The position numbers were made by a program, and so were the translations under genes. Shown in pieces: positions 27,553-37,426 of a stretch of DNA of 64,000 nt. A model generated the notes under the pieces. It saw nothing but the letters and a program-made list of their open reading frames with translations, did not search any database and was not told the origin of the DNA. Location: the NCBI GenBank assembly GCA_946885845.1, contig CAMPHJ010000010.1, positions 1 to 64,000 of the forward strand. Direction: 5' to 3'. Source of the stretch: an uncultured Sphingobium sp. (GTDB lineage: Bacteria > Pseudomonadota > Alphaproteobacteria > Sphingomonadales > Sphingomonadaceae). Within the stretch, counting starts at the first letter, position 1. The number at the start of each line of letters is the position of its first letter.

Positions 27553-28140
27553 CTATGCGTGGCGGAATATCGTGACGATCTGGGCAGCGAGTTCGGCAGA
27601 ATTCAACCTGCCGCGACGATACCACTCGGAAACCGAGTTCAGCTGCGACAGCAATAGATTGCGATAGATTGACCGATCTATTCCTGATGGCAATGGCAAT
27701 TCTTCCACTAGATCCCGGAACAGTTTTTCGAACCGGTCGCGCCGAGCAATTAGCTGTTCGCGAACCACCTCGGGCACTTCGCGAAAGTCATTCATCATTG
27801 GCAGCGTCAAAGAATCAGGCGCCAATTGGATTTCGAGAAAGGCCCCGCAGGCTGCTTCAAGTTTCGCCCAGGGATCATGTTGTGCGCCAACAGCCTCAGC
27901 GATCTTGTCCTGAGCCGCGTCTAATGCCCCATTATGCAGTTCAACGAACAGCGCGTCCTTCGATTTGATATGATGATAGAGTGATCCGCCCAGAACACCC
28001 GCCTGTTCGCCGATTTCCCGCATCGACGTGCCCCTATAGCCCTTGCGCGCGAACAGCTGCGCGGCAATCTCCAATATTTCCCGGCGGCGGTTCGGCCGCT
28101 CGTGATCCACGTCGGAAGAAGACAGGCTCTTAGACACCAT
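27553..28140 (-). CDS. TetR-family transcriptional regulator
   Basis: A 195-residue regulator. The DNA-binding domain is at the N terminus (RREILEIAAQLFARKGYRG and SMREIGEQAGVLGGSLYHHI), followed by a helical ligand domain (residues 65-190). Regulators of this type often sense acyl-CoAs. It is 86 bases upstream of the beta-oxidation operon on the same strand, so it probably represses that operon and itself. Confidence 0.9.
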   Translation of the reverse strand: MVSKSLSSSDVDHERPNRRREILEIAAQLFARKGYRGTSMREIGEQAGVLGGSLYHHIKSKDALFVELHNGALDAAQDKIAEAVGAQHDPWAKLEAACGAFLEIQLAPDSLTLPMMNDFREVPEVVREQLIARRDRFEKLFRDLVEELPLPSGIDRSIYRNLLLSQLNSVSEWYRRGRLNSAELAAQIVTIFRHA

Positions 28141-28169
28141 GGCGCGCTAGCACATCAGCCACGCCCTGA

Positions 28170-29069
28170 TCACCTGCTTTGTTGATCCAGGCGCAGTTGG
28201 CTTGCTCGTTCGAAAATCTTTGTGGTCAAGGGCTCATGGTCAGAGGAGCGCATAGCAACGTGGAACTCCACAGGTGCGAGCGCTGGCATCCCGTCCAATT
28301 CTACAAGATCGCCTCGGGTCATATCCGCGCACACCATCGGTTCAGGAAAAATGCCGATACCTCCACCCGCCTTCGCAATGTCAACCATCATTCTGGCGTT
28401 GTTGCAAAGGTTGAGCGACTGCTGCTCGATGCGTGATGCCGCGATGGCCTCCCGCATGCGGCCGTGGATCGGTGAATGGCTGGCCAGAGACCAGACAGGA
28501 ACGGGACGATCTGGCGAAGCTGCACAAAAGGACGCAGCTACTTCAGGGCTAGCGAGCCAGACCAGTTCCACTGCTCCGATCGGGCATACTTGCAGCGACG
28601 GATGGGCGATCGGCCCGGCCGCAAAAGCGATATCGGTCGTACCCTTGAGCAGTTGTTGAATGAGGTTTGCAGTGAGGTCTATTTCAAGCTCAAGACTGAC
28701 CAAAGGCATGTCTGCCTTCAATGCGGAGAGAAAGGCGGGAAGGCAACTTGCTGCAACGATCTCGCCCGTTCCGATGCGAACAACACCGCTCGCTTCTCCA
28801 TAACCTCCGCAGCGCCGCAAGGCAGTGTGCATGTCACCCCAAAGCATTCGGCAATCGCGAACAAGCTGTCGACCTGACGGTGTCAAGGTCATGCTTCTGC
28901 CCTCACGACGGAAAAGGGACGCACCTAAATGCGCCTCCAATTCGCGGACCCGGGCCGAAATAGTGGGCTGGGTTGTATTCAGCCGCTCGCCAGCAGCGGC
29001 AAAGGTGCCGAGCCGTTCGATCCAGAGCAGGGTTTCAATATGGTACATGCTGATACGATTTATAGGCAT
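28170..29069 (-). CDS. LysR-family transcriptional regulator
   Basis: A 299-residue LysR-type regulator. The helix-turn-helix is ETLLWIERLGTFAAAGERL and NTTQPTISARVRELEAHLGA, and the effector domain follows. It is divergent from scoAB, with an 82-base gap containing AT-rich sequence, so it likely controls the CoA transferase. The inducer may be a keto acid or acetoacetate; that is inference. Confidence 0.9.
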   Translation of the reverse strand: MPINRISMYHIETLLWIERLGTFAAAGERLNTTQPTISARVRELEAHLGASLFRREGRSMTLTPSGRQLVRDCRMLWGDMHTALRRCGGYGEASGVVRIGTGEIVAASCLPAFLSALKADMPLVSLELEIDLTANLIQQLLKGTTDIAFAAGPIAHPSLQVCPIGAVELVWLASPEVAASFCAASPDRPVPVWSLASHSPIHGRMREAIAASRIEQQSLNLCNNARMMVDIAKAGGGIGIFPEPMVCADMTRGDLVELDGMPALAPVEFHVAMRSSDHEPLTTKIFERASQLRLDQQSR

Positions 29070-29151
29070 TGATGATGATTAATTAAAAAAACAAATCATT
29101 AGAAGTGATCAATCTCTCGCGTCAAAAAGAATTGGACTCGAGGAGATAGCG

Positions 29152-29862
29152 ATGGTCAAGAAGTTCTACCCCGATGCTGCGTCTGCGTTGGAGGGCCTTC
29201 TCTTCGACGGCATGCATCTTTGTGCAGGCGGCTTTGGACTTTGCGGAATTCCCCAGCGGCTGATCGACGCGATCCGTGATTCGGGGGTCAAGGACCTCAC
29301 CATCGCCTCCAATAACGCCGGGATCGACGGCGAAGGATTGGGCAAGCTGCTGCGCACGCGGCAGGTCAAGAAGATGATCAGTTCCTATGTCGGCGAGAAC
29401 AAGGAGTTCGAGCGGCAATATCTGAGCGGCGAGTTGGAGGTGAAGTTCTGCCCCCAGGGCACTCTGGCCGAGCGCTGCCGTGCTGGCGGCGCTGGCATTC
29501 CGGGCTTCTACACCAAGACGGGCGTTGGCACGGCGGTGGCCGAGGGCAAGGAAGTGAAGAATTTCGACGGGCAGGATTATATCCTGGAACGCGGCATCTT
29601 TGCCGATGTCGCTATCATCAAGGGATGGAAGGCGGACGAGAGCGGCAATCTCATTTTCCGCAAGACATCGCGCAACTTCAATGCGCCGATGGCGACCGCC
29701 GCGAAAATCTGCGTGGCTGAAGTGGAGGAAGTCGTGCCGGTCGGCAGCCTCGACCCCGACGCGATCCACCTGCCCGGCATTTATGTGAAGCGCATGATCG
29801 TCGGGGCGCCTTACGACAAGAAGATCGAATTCCGCACCGTTCGCCAGAGGGAGACCGTATAA
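29152..29862 (+). CDS. scoA: 3-oxoacid CoA-transferase subunit A
   Basis: A 236-residue alpha subunit of the SCOT-type CoA transferase. The CoA-binding loop is in [18 protein letters not shown] and the family tail [21 protein letters not shown] is typical. With subunit B it moves CoA from succinyl-CoA to acetoacetate, releasing acetoacetyl-CoA for thiolysis. That is the exit of leucine/isovalerate catabolism. Start ATG 29152 follows GAGGAG. Its stop overlaps the start of scoB by one base. Confidence 0.92.
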   Translation: MVKKFYPDAASALEGLLFDGMHLCAGGFGLCGIPQRLIDAIRDSGVKDLTIASNNAGIDGEGLGKLLRTRQVKKMISSYVGENKEFERQYLSGELEVKFCPQGTLAERCRAGGAGIPGFYTKTGVGTAVAEGKEVKNFDGQDYILERGIFADVAIIKGWKADESGNLIFRKTSRNFNAPMATAAKICVAEVEEVVPVGSLDPDAIHLPGIYVKRMIVGAPYDKKIEFRTVRQRETV

Positions 29863-30527
29863 TGGCCCAAGAAACCAAAGGCTGGACTCGTGACGAGATG
29901 GCTGCGCGGGCGGCCAAGGAACTGAAGGACGGCTTTTACGTCAACCTTGGCATTGGCATTCCGACGCTGGTGGCTAATCATATTCCCGCTGGCGTGGAAG
30001 TGACGCTCCAGTCGGAAAACGGCATGCTGGGCATCGGACCTTTCCCGTACGAGGGCGAGGAGGATGCGGACCTGATCAATGCGGGCAAGCAGACGATCAG
30101 CGAGCTGCCGAACAGCGTCTATTTCTCCAGCGCCGACAGCTTCGCCATGATCCGGGGCGGGCATATCGACCTTACCGTGCTGGGTGCGATGGAAGTCGCG
30201 GAAAATGGCGACATTGCCAATTGGATGATCCCCGGCAAGATGATCAAGGGCATGGGCGGCGCGATGGATCTGGTCGCGGGCGTCAAGAAGATCATCGTCG
30301 TCATGGAACATACGTCGAAGGATGGCAGCCCCAAGTTCATCCCGGCCTGCACCCTGCCGCTGACCGGCAAGAATGTGGTCGACATGGTCGTCACCGACCT
30401 GTGCGTGTTTCAGCGGCCTGATCATGATAGTTCATTCCAGCTCATTGAGCTCGCGCCGGGCGTGACGGCGGAGGAAGTCGCCGCTAAGACGACGGCTCAT
30501 TACGTATGTAGGGTACGGCCAACATGA
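29862..30527 (+). CDS. scoB: 3-oxoacid CoA-transferase subunit B
   Basis: A 221-residue beta subunit. The catalytic glutamate is in the SENG motif ([19 protein letters not shown]); [13 protein letters not shown] precedes it. The C terminus reads [13 protein letters not shown], a few residues longer than the usual KTTAHYV ending, perhaps because of changes near the neighbouring pseudogene junction. The stop codon overlaps the ATG of the ppdK remnant. Partner of scoA in acetoacetate activation. Confidence 0.92.
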   Translation: MAQETKGWTRDEMAARAAKELKDGFYVNLGIGIPTLVANHIPAGVEVTLQSENGMLGIGPFPYEGEEDADLINAGKQTISELPNSVYFSSADSFAMIRGGHIDLTVLGAMEVAENGDIANWMIPGKMIKGMGGAMDLVAGVKKIIVVMEHTSKDGSPKFIPACTLPLTGKNVVDMVVTDLCVFQRPDHDSSFQLIELAPGVTAEEVAAKTTAHYVCRVRPT

Positions 30528-30930
30528 GCACCACCGCGGTGCGTTATGTCTCTCACTTCGGGGCCGGCGCGGATGACGGCGGCAAGGGTGACAAGAACCT
30601 CCTTGGTGGCAAGGGCACCAATGTCGATGGCATGCCGGCTATCGGCCTGCCGGTGCCGCCGGGCTTCACCATCACGATCGAAATGCGCACCCGCTATTAT
30701 CAGGATGGGAGCGTCCTTCCGAAGAGCCCGAATGCGGATGTTGCCAACGGCATCGTCCGTATTGAAGGCGTAACCGGCAAAATTACGGCAACGCGGCCGA
30801 TCCGCTGCTCGTCTCCGTCCGCTCGTGCGCGCGCATTTTCATGCCAACATGATGGACACCGTCCTCAACCTTAGCCTCAATGACGAAACCGCCCTGGGGC
30901 TCGCCGCCGCGTCAGATCACGAGTGTTTTC
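30524..30930 (+). pseudogene. ppdK: Pyruvate phosphate dikinase N-terminal remnant
   Basis: The start matches the N terminus of pyruvate phosphate dikinase: GGKGDKNLLGGKGTNVDGM, GLPVPPGFTITIEM, and GIVRIEGVTGK. A frameshift after VTGK moves the match to another frame (NYGNAADPLLVSVRSCARIFM), and a second moves it again (MMDTVLNLSLNDETALGLAAAS). Homology ends near 30930 where bioB sequence begins on the other strand. The intact enzyme is about 890 residues, so this is a decayed stub. Confidence 0.85.
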
Positions 30931-31462
30931 TCGCCTCGATCCGGTCCTCAAAGGTCCGGGTGGTGATGACGTTGGCGTAATTTTCCGGCGAGGTGTCGAC
31001 ATTATGATTGTAATAATCGAGGCCGGCATCCGCGAGCTGCTTCGCCTGATCGGACGACAGCATGCCTAACGTCATGCAGGTTTCCATGCCCATCTGGCGC
31101 ACGCCCTTCACCATCTCGATGAGCTTGGGCATGTCCCGTTCCTTGGAATTGCGCCATGCGGCACCCATGCAGAAACGGCCCGAACCATGGTCCTTCGCCT
31201 GCGCCGCCGCCTGCAGCACAGCCTGCACATCCATCAGCTTGGTGGCCTTGAGGTCGTTTTCCGCCTCGGTCGACTGGCTGCAATAGCCGCAATCTTCCGG
31301 GCAGCCGCCGGTCTTGATCGACAGCAGCGTGGAAAGCTGCACCTCATTGCGCGGGAAGTTCGCGCGATGGATCGACTACGCCTCAAACATCAGGTCGTTG
31401 AAGGGCAGGTCGAACAGCGCGGCGATCTCGTCGCGGGTCCAGTCGGTGCGGCATTCATTCAT
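30917..31462 (-). pseudogene. bioB: Biotin synthase remnant with internal stop
   Basis: From ATG 31462 the frame reads MNECRTDWTRDEIAALFDLP and LMFEA, then a TAG where family members have a Gln, then [20 protein letters not shown] and the radical-SAM cluster motif CPEDCGYC. The match stops at [14 protein letters not shown], about half-way through the 320-340-residue enzyme. It then runs into the ppdK remnant. Both the nonsense codon and the lost C-terminal half show it is not functional. The neighbouring methylcrotonyl-CoA carboxylase needs biotin, so another source must exist. Confidence 0.88.
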
Positions 31463-32244
31463 TTGTCGACGCCCGCCCGCGCCAATATCTTGCGTGCTTG
31501 CAAAAAATTTGGAGCATCGATCATTTTTCCTTCCAACATAAGCACACCCGCATTTGGCGCCTGATGAAAGGCTGCCACGATCGCGCGTGCCTGTTCAATC
31601 TGCGCTGCAGTCGGCGTGAAGGCGGCATTGATAATTGGAACCTGCAAAGGATGGAGCGCCATCATCCCTGTAAAGCCATCATGAGCCGCGCGAGCGGCAT
31701 AGGTGGCCAGACCTGCTTCATCCTTGACCGTGGGATAAACGGCCTCGATCGCGGCTATCCCGGCAGCATGCGCGGCAAAAAGAGACATAGCCCTCACCAT
31801 CTCGTAAGGAGCGGTAGGAACCATTTGGATGACGGCTACCAACAGCGCCGATAGCTGCGGGCAGGTCCTCGGCACCCCAGGTCAGACCAACAAAATGCTG
31901 CCGGACCGCGCCATAGCTGCTGAGTTGGAAGACCGCCGCAGGCGTCTCGGAAGCAATCGGCAAGATTGCTGCAACCGGGAGCATCTCCTATCTTGTCGAT
32001 CAACGCAGTAACACTTGGCGCTGCTTCCGCCTTTGGCAGAGCGATCCCGTCAGGACGCCCAGGCAGCACGGCGAGAGATCGGTATCGGTCAAGTCGTTGA
32101 TCGCGAAGTGCGACCCACTTCCTTCTTTGCTGGCGCGACAAAATCCTCCAGATCGAGGATCAGCGCATCGGCGCCGCTCGAGGCGGCCTTCGCGAAACGC
32201 TCGGGCCGATCGGCAGGGACGAAGAGCAGCGAGCGTAGGTTCAA
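31459..32244 (-). pseudogene. CitE-like CoA ester lyase, multiply frameshifted
   Basis: Pieces of an HpcH/HpaI-CitE family protein lie in order on the minus strand but in different frames. They are LRSLLFVPADRPERFAKAAS with GADALILDLEDFVAP (about 32100-32240), DGIALPKAEAAPSVTALID, ILPIASETPAAVFQLSSY with HFVGLTWGAEDLPAAIG, and finally the intact-looking C-terminal block 31459-31850. At least three frameshifts separate them. The gene directly followed maoC, with a TTG overlapping the maoC stop, so it was once part of the same operon. Confidence 0.85.
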
Positions 32245-32693
32245 GCCTCGCTGCCTTTGATCAACGTCATGCGCAAGCACTGACATACGACCTCGTCGCG
32301 CTGGTTGACCAAGCGATGTGCGAAAGTGACTATGCCTGCGCCCGGACGCGACTTGCTGGGCTTGAGGTCCGTCACCTCGGTTTCCGCGCGCAGCGTATCG
32401 CCGATGAATACGGGCTTGGGCATCAGCAGCTTGTCATAGCCGAGATTGGCGACAAGCGTGCCGAGCGTGGTGTCGCCGACCGACAGGCCGATCATCAGCG
32501 CGAATGTGAAGGTGCCGTTGACGAGGATCTGCCCGAACTCGCTCGCCTTCGCGGCTTCCAGGTCGATGTGCAGCGGCTGCGGATTGTGCGTCATCGTGGA
32601 AAATAGAAGATTATCCGTCTCCGTCACCGTGCGCCGGATTTCGTGGCGCAGCGTCTCGCCAATCGACCATTGGTTGAAGAACTTGCCCGCCAT
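32241..32693 (-). CDS. MaoC-family acyl-CoA hydratase/dehydratase
   Basis: A 150-residue single hot-dog-fold protein. The R-hydratase-like motif region includes NPQPLHIDLEAAKASEFGQILVNG with the catalytic Asp/His pair, and GDTLRAETEVTDLKPSKSRPG follows. It likely hydrates an unsaturated acyl-CoA. It is coupled to the carboxylase alpha subunit gene (stop and start overlap) and was followed by the now broken CitE-like gene. In this operon it could serve as the hydratase for branched intermediates such as methylglutaconyl-CoA, but that step is normally done by a crotonase, so this is inference. Confidence 0.85.
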   Translation of the reverse strand: MAGKFFNQWSIGETLRHEIRRTVTETDNLLFSTMTHNPQPLHIDLEAAKASEFGQILVNGTFTFALMIGLSVGDTTLGTLVANLGYDKLLMPKPVFIGDTLRAETEVTDLKPSKSRPGAGIVTFAHRLVNQRDEVVCQCLRMTLIKGSEA

Positions 32694-34537
32694 CAGGCCC
32701 CCTCCCCCTTCTCGATCTTCACCAGCAACGTCCCTTCGCTTACCTGTCCGCCCTCGCGAGCATTGAGTTGTGCGACGGTGCCGTCAAACGGCGCGGTCAG
32801 GCTATGCTCCATCTTCATGGCCTCCAGCGTCAGCAGCTTCTGTCCCTTGGTGACGGCTTCACCCGCCGCCACGGCAACGGCAATGACGCGGCCCGGCATA
32901 GGCGAAAGGATCGCACCGTCCGACGCATCCGCGCCCGCAGCGCCAGCCGCGCGCCACGGCGTGAGACGCCATACCTGGCCACCCTGCGCCACCAGCACAT
33001 CGTCCGCGCCCTCACCGCCCTGGCGCGGATCATAGCTGATCGTCACCGCCTCCCCATCGAGCAGGAAGGTGCCTTCGCTCCGCACCGGCGCATTGAGCCG
33101 AAAGCCCGCAAGACCGCCGCACCGCGTCAAGCTGGCTGCGGCATCCGCCAGCGCGTCATCGCTTGGCCGGGCGGGCGGCATCAGCGCTTCGCCTTCGCGG
33201 CCGATCAGTCCCGTATCGAGCCGCGCGGCGATGAAATCGGGATGCTTTAACGCTTTCACCAGAAAGCCTGCATTGGTCTTGAGCGGCCAGACTGCGCTCT
33301 CATCGAGAGCCTGCGTCAGGGCCGAGCGGGCGGCGTCCCGAGTAGGGCCATGAGCGATGACCTTGGCGATCATCGGGTCATAGAAAGGCGATATTTCCGC
33401 ACCCTGCTCGACGCCGGTATCGATGCGGACATTCTCATCGCCCAACTCAAATGTATCGAGCCTGCCGATCGATGGCAGAAAGCCCTTGGCCGGGTCTTCG
33501 GCATAAAGGCGCGCTTCCATCGCCCAGCCGTTGATCGACAGTTCTCCCTGACTCTTGGGCAGCTTTTCGCCCGAAGCGATACGTAATTGCCATTCGACCA
33601 GGTCCTGCCCGGTGATCTCTTCGGTCACGGGATGCTCGACCTGCAGCCGGGTGTTCATCTCCATGAACCAGATGCGGTCGGCCTTTAGCCCTTCCGATCC
33701 ATCGGCGATGAATTCGATCGTGCCTGCGCCGACATAATCGACAGCCCTGGCCGCGTTGACCGCCGCCTGGCAGACCGCCGCGCGCGTTTCCGCATCCATG
33801 CCGGGCGCGGGCGCCTCCTCGATCACCTTCTGGTGACGGCGCTGGAGCGAACAGTCGCGCTCGAACAGATGGACGACATTGCCATAGCTGTCGCCAAACA
33901 CCTGCACCTCGATATGGCGCGGGTTGGTAACCCATTTTTCCAGCAGCACCTGGTCATTGCCAAAGCTCGACGCTGCTTCGCGCTGGCAGGAGAGCAGCGC
34001 GTCGGCAAAGTCGGCAGCGTTATCGACCTTGCGCATTCCCTTGCCGCCGCCGCCAGCAACCGCCTTGATGAGGACAGGATAACCGATCGCGTCGGCCGCC
34101 GACTTCAAGCGCTCCGGTGATTGGTCATCGCCCAGATAGCCGGGCGTGGTAGGCACGCCCGCTTGGCTCATCAGCCTTTTGGCTGCGTCCTTCAGGCCCA
34201 TGGCCGTGATGGAGGAGGGATTGGGACCGACCCAGATCAGGCCAGCGTCTGTGACGGCCTGCGCGAACTCGGCATTTTCCGAAAGAAAGCCGTAGCCGGG
34301 ATGGACCGCCTGCGCGCCGGTCTGCTTGGCTGCGGCTATGATCTTGTCGCCTAGCAGATAGGACTCGCGCACCGGCGACGGCCCGATATGCACCGCCTCG
34401 TCAGCCGAGCGGACGTGCAGCGCCTGCGCATCAGCATCGGAGTAAACCGCGATGGTGCGGATGCCCAGACGCCGGGCGGTTCGAATGATCCGACAAGCGA
34501 TTTCGCCACGATTGGCAATGAGGAGAGATTGGATCAT
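32693..34537 (-). CDS. mccA: Methylcrotonyl-CoA carboxylase, biotin-containing alpha subunit
   Basis: A 614-residue subunit with biotin carboxylase and carrier domains. SLLIANRGEIACRIIRTAR opens the biotin carboxylase, with the ATP-grasp loop KAVAGGGGKGMRKVD and ERDCSLQRRHQKVIEEAPAP. The biotinylation site is in TLEAMKMEHSLTAPFDG near the C terminus. Start ATG 34537 is preceded by GAGGG; a GTG at 34546 overlaps the previous stop. It carboxylates biotin with ATP for 3-methylcrotonyl-CoA carboxylation in leucine/isovalerate breakdown. Coupling to mccB and ivd supports this substrate over propionyl- or acetyl-CoA. Confidence 0.92.
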   Translation of the reverse strand: MIQSLLIANRGEIACRIIRTARRLGIRTIAVYSDADAQALHVRSADEAVHIGPSPVRESYLLGDKIIAAAKQTGAQAVHPGYGFLSENAEFAQAVTDAGLIWVGPNPSSITAMGLKDAAKRLMSQAGVPTTPGYLGDDQSPERLKSAADAIGYPVLIKAVAGGGGKGMRKVDNAADFADALLSCQREAASSFGNDQVLLEKWVTNPRHIEVQVFGDSYGNVVHLFERDCSLQRRHQKVIEEAPAPGMDAETRAAVCQAAVNAARAVDYVGAGTIEFIADGSEGLKADRIWFMEMNTRLQVEHPVTEEITGQDLVEWQLRIASGEKLPKSQGELSINGWAMEARLYAEDPAKGFLPSIGRLDTFELGDENVRIDTGVEQGAEISPFYDPMIAKVIAHGPTRDAARSALTQALDESAVWPLKTNAGFLVKALKHPDFIAARLDTGLIGREGEALMPPARPSDDALADAAASLTRCGGLAGFRLNAPVRSEGTFLLDGEAVTISYDPRQGGEGADDVLVAQGGQVWRLTPWRAAGAAGADASDGAILSPMPGRVIAVAVAAGEAVTKGQKLLTLEAMKMEHSLTAPFDGTVAQLNAREGGQVSEGTLLVKIEKGEGA

Positions 34538-34542
34538 GGCCC

Positions 34543-36144
34543 TCACATCCTGAAGATGCCGAACTCTGGCCGGTCGGCGATCGGCGCGTTCAGCGTTGCA
34601 GCGAAGGCGAGGCCTAGCACGTCGCGGGTTTGCGCGGGGTCGATGATGCCATCATCCCACAGGCGCGCGGTGGCATAATAGGGGTTGCCTTCATGCTCAT
34701 ATTTTTCGCGGATCGGCACCTTGAAGGCTTCGGCATCTTCGGGCGACCACTTGGCCGCATCACGATGGACGGTGGCGAGGACCGACGCAGCTTGTTCGCC
34801 GCCCATCACCGAAATCCGGGCATTGGGCCAGGTGAACAGAAAGCGCGGCTGATAGGCGCGACCGCACATGCCGTAGTTGCCCGCGCCAAAGCTGCCGCCG
34901 ATCAGCACGGTGATCTTGGGCACCTGCGCCGTCGCCACCGCCGTCACCAGCTTCGCGCCATTCTTCGCGATGCCTTCGGCCTCATATTTGCCGCCGACCA
35001 TGAAGCCGGAAATATTCTGGAGGAACAGCAGCGGAATGCGCCGCTGGCAGGCCAGTTCGATGAAATGCGCGCCCTTGACCGCGCTCTCGCTGAACAGCAC
35101 GCCATTGTTGGCGAGGATCGCGACAGGCATGCCCCAGATGTGCGCGAAGCCGCAGACGAGGGTCGTGCCGTAAAGCGCCTTGAACTCGTGAAACTCGCTG
35201 CCATCGACGATGCGCGCGATCACCTCGCGCACATCATAGGGCGCGCGGACATCTTGTGGGACAATGCCATACAGTTCCTGCGGATCATATTTGGGCGGCT
35301 TGGCCTCGCGCAGGTTCAGGTTCGGCGTGTAGTCGGGCTGAAGCGTCGAGACGATATCCCTCACGATCGACAGCGCATGATCGTCATTTTCAGCGACATG
35401 ATCGACCACGCCCGACTTGCGACCATGCAGGTCGCCGCCGCCAAGATCTTCTGCCGAGATCACCTCCCCCGTCGCCGCCTGCACCAGTGGGGGTCCCGCA
35501 AGGAAGATCGTCCCCTGATTGCGCACGATCACCGTCTCGTCGGACATGGCGGGCACATAGGCGCCACCCGCCGTGCAGCTGCCCATGACGCAGGCGATCT
35601 GCGGGATACCACGTGCGGACAGGTTTGCCTGATTATAGAAGATGCGGCCGAAATGCTCCTTATCGGGGAAGACGTCCGCCTGATTGGGCAGGTTCGCGCC
35701 GCCGCTGTCCACCAGATAGACGCAGGGCAGACGGTTTTCGAGCGCGATCTCCTGCGCGCGCAAATGCTTTTTGACGCTGATGGGGTAATATGTCCCGCCC
35801 TTCACCGTCGCATCGTTACATAGAATCATCACTTGGCGGCCGGACACCCGGCCGATACCCGCGATGACGCCCGCGCCGGGCACCTCGTCATGATAAAGCC
35901 CGTTGGCGGCGAGCTGGCCCACTTCCAGGAATGACGAGCCGGGATCGAGCAACCGCTCCACCCGCTCGCGGGGCAGCAGCTTGCCGCGCGCCACATGCTT
36001 GGCGCGGGCGCTGTGCGATCCCCCTGTCGCGGCGGCGGCGACCTTCTCGCGCAACGCCTCGGCCAAGGCGCGATTATGGGCGGCGTTCGCGCGAAAGCCA
36101 TCCTCTTCCGGCGAAAGCTTCCTATCGAGAATGGGCGCGCTCAT
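34543..36144 (-). CDS. mccB: Methylcrotonyl-CoA carboxylase, carboxyltransferase beta subunit
   Basis: A 533-residue carboxyltransferase with the two crotonase-like halves of the family. Landmarks are [36 protein letters not shown] (acyl-CoA site), and [20 protein letters not shown] followed by [15 protein letters not shown]. These match 3-methylcrotonyl-CoA carboxylase closely. Its start overlaps the ivd stop (ATGA), and its stop overlaps the mccA frame. It transfers carboxyl from biotin to 3-methylcrotonyl-CoA to give 3-methylglutaconyl-CoA. Confidence 0.93.
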   Translation of the reverse strand: MSAPILDRKLSPEEDGFRANAAHNRALAEALREKVAAAATGGSHSARAKHVARGKLLPRERVERLLDPGSSFLEVGQLAANGLYHDEVPGAGVIAGIGRVSGRQVMILCNDATVKGGTYYPISVKKHLRAQEIALENRLPCVYLVDSGGANLPNQADVFPDKEHFGRIFYNQANLSARGIPQIACVMGSCTAGGAYVPAMSDETVIVRNQGTIFLAGPPLVQAATGEVISAEDLGGGDLHGRKSGVVDHVAENDDHALSIVRDIVSTLQPDYTPNLNLREAKPPKYDPQELYGIVPQDVRAPYDVREVIARIVDGSEFHEFKALYGTTLVCGFAHIWGMPVAILANNGVLFSESAVKGAHFIELACQRRIPLLFLQNISGFMVGGKYEAEGIAKNGAKLVTAVATAQVPKITVLIGGSFGAGNYGMCGRAYQPRFLFTWPNARISVMGGEQAASVLATVHRDAAKWSPEDAEAFKVPIREKYEHEGNPYYATARLWDDGIIDPAQTRDVLGLAFAATLNAPIADRPEFGIFRM

Positions 36145-37289
36145 GCCCCGATCAGCTCCCGCCCGATCAGCATGCGGCGAATTTCGTTTGTGCCAGCGCC
36201 GATGTCCAGCAGCTTGGCGTCACGCATATAACGCTCGATCGGCCAATCCTTGGTATAGCCCGCGCCGCCCAGTGCCTGCACCGCCTCGAGCGCTGTCTTC
36301 ATCGCATTTTCGCTCGCCAGCAGGATCGCCCCCGCCGCATCGAAACGCGTCGTCTTGCCTGCGTCACATGCTTTCGCCACGGCATAGACATAAGCGCGGG
36401 CGCTGTTGAGCGCGACATACATGTCGGCGATCTTCGCCTGCATCAGTTGGAACGCGCCGATCGGCTTGCCGAACTGCTTGCGCTCCCGGACATAGGGGAT
36501 GACGACGTCGAGGCAGGCTTGCATGATGCCGAGCTGGATGCCCGACAGCACCGTGCGCTCATAATCGAGGCCGGACATCAGCACGCCGACGCCGCCGTTC
36601 AGCGGGCCCATGATATTGTCTTCCGGCACCTCGCAATCCTCGAACACCAGTTCCGATGTCGGCGAGCCGCGCATGCCGACTTTCGCGATCTTCTGCCCGA
36701 TCGAAAAGCCCTTCATCCCCTTTTCAACGATGAAGGTGGTGATGCCCTTTGATCCTTCACCGGTCTTGGCATAAACCACCAGCGTGTCCGCATAGGCCGC
36801 ATTGGTGATCCAGAATTTCGTGCCGTTGAGGACATAACGGTCGCCCTTCTTCTCGGCCTTGAGCTTCATCGCCACGACGTCGGACCCGGCGCCCGCCTCC
36901 GACATGGCGAGGCTGCCGACATGCTCGCCAGAGATTAGCTTCGGCAGATATTTCACTTTCTGCGCTTCATTGCCCCAGCGCCGCAACTGGTTGACGCAAA
37001 GGTTGGAGTGGGCGCCATAGGACAGGCCAATCGATGCTGATGCCCGCGCCACTTCCTCCTGCGCGACGACATGCTCCAGATAGCCAAGACCAAGGCCGCC
37101 AAATTCCTCTTCCACGGTGATGCCGTGCAGGCCCAGATCGCCCATATTGGTCCATAGCTCGTCGCGCGGAAACCAGTCTTTTTCGTCGATCTCGGCTGCC
37201 AACGGCGCAATCTTGTTGGCGGAAAAACGCGCCGCGCTCTCCCGGATCATGTCGGCATTGTCGCCAAGCGCGAAGTCGAAATCGGTCAT
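36141..37289 (-). CDS. ivd: Isovaleryl-CoA dehydrogenase
   Basis: A 382-residue acyl-CoA dehydrogenase. Blocks [55 protein letters not shown] and [17 protein letters not shown] agree with isovaleryl-CoA dehydrogenase, including the Glu of the LDYER segment typical for this enzyme. The C terminus is [20 protein letters not shown]. Start ATG 37289 follows AGGAGAG; the frame is open 13 codons further. It heads the ivd-mccB-mccA-maoC operon, divergent from a LysR gene. Confidence 0.93.
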   Translation of the reverse strand: MTDFDFALGDNADMIRESAARFSANKIAPLAAEIDEKDWFPRDELWTNMGDLGLHGITVEEEFGGLGLGYLEHVVAQEEVARASASIGLSYGAHSNLCVNQLRRWGNEAQKVKYLPKLISGEHVGSLAMSEAGAGSDVVAMKLKAEKKGDRYVLNGTKFWITNAAYADTLVVYAKTGEGSKGITTFIVEKGMKGFSIGQKIAKVGMRGSPTSELVFEDCEVPEDNIMGPLNGGVGVLMSGLDYERTVLSGIQLGIMQACLDVVIPYVRERKQFGKPIGAFQLMQAKIADMYVALNSARAYVYAVAKACDAGKTTRFDAAGAILLASENAMKTALEAVQALGGAGYTKDWPIERYMRDAKLLDIGAGTNEIRRMLIGRELIGA

Positions 37290-37330
37290 GGAAGCTCTCC
37301 TGTCGATCCGCATTCTAGCGCGCCACATCT

Positions 37331-37356
37331 TTAAGGGAAAATTGAACTTCCCCTAA
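37331..37356. promoter_or_regulatory. Inverted repeat between ivd and LysR gene
   Basis: Arms TTAAGGGAA and TTCCCCTAA flank an 8-base centre; one of nine arm positions mismatches. The site lies 42 bases upstream of ivd and about 70 bases upstream of the divergent LysR gene, a suitable place for an operator controlling both. The binding protein is not known. Confidence 0.5.
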
Positions 37357-37426
37357 CAACATCATTGATAATATCTATACACCTATTTCAGTCGCAAGTG
37401 CCGCATGCACCTAGCCGGGATAAATT

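Noticed and set aside
34630..35823. 397-codon plus-strand open frame
   Set aside because: Exactly antisense to mccB; its composition (His, Arg, Asp-rich) is that of a shadow frame.
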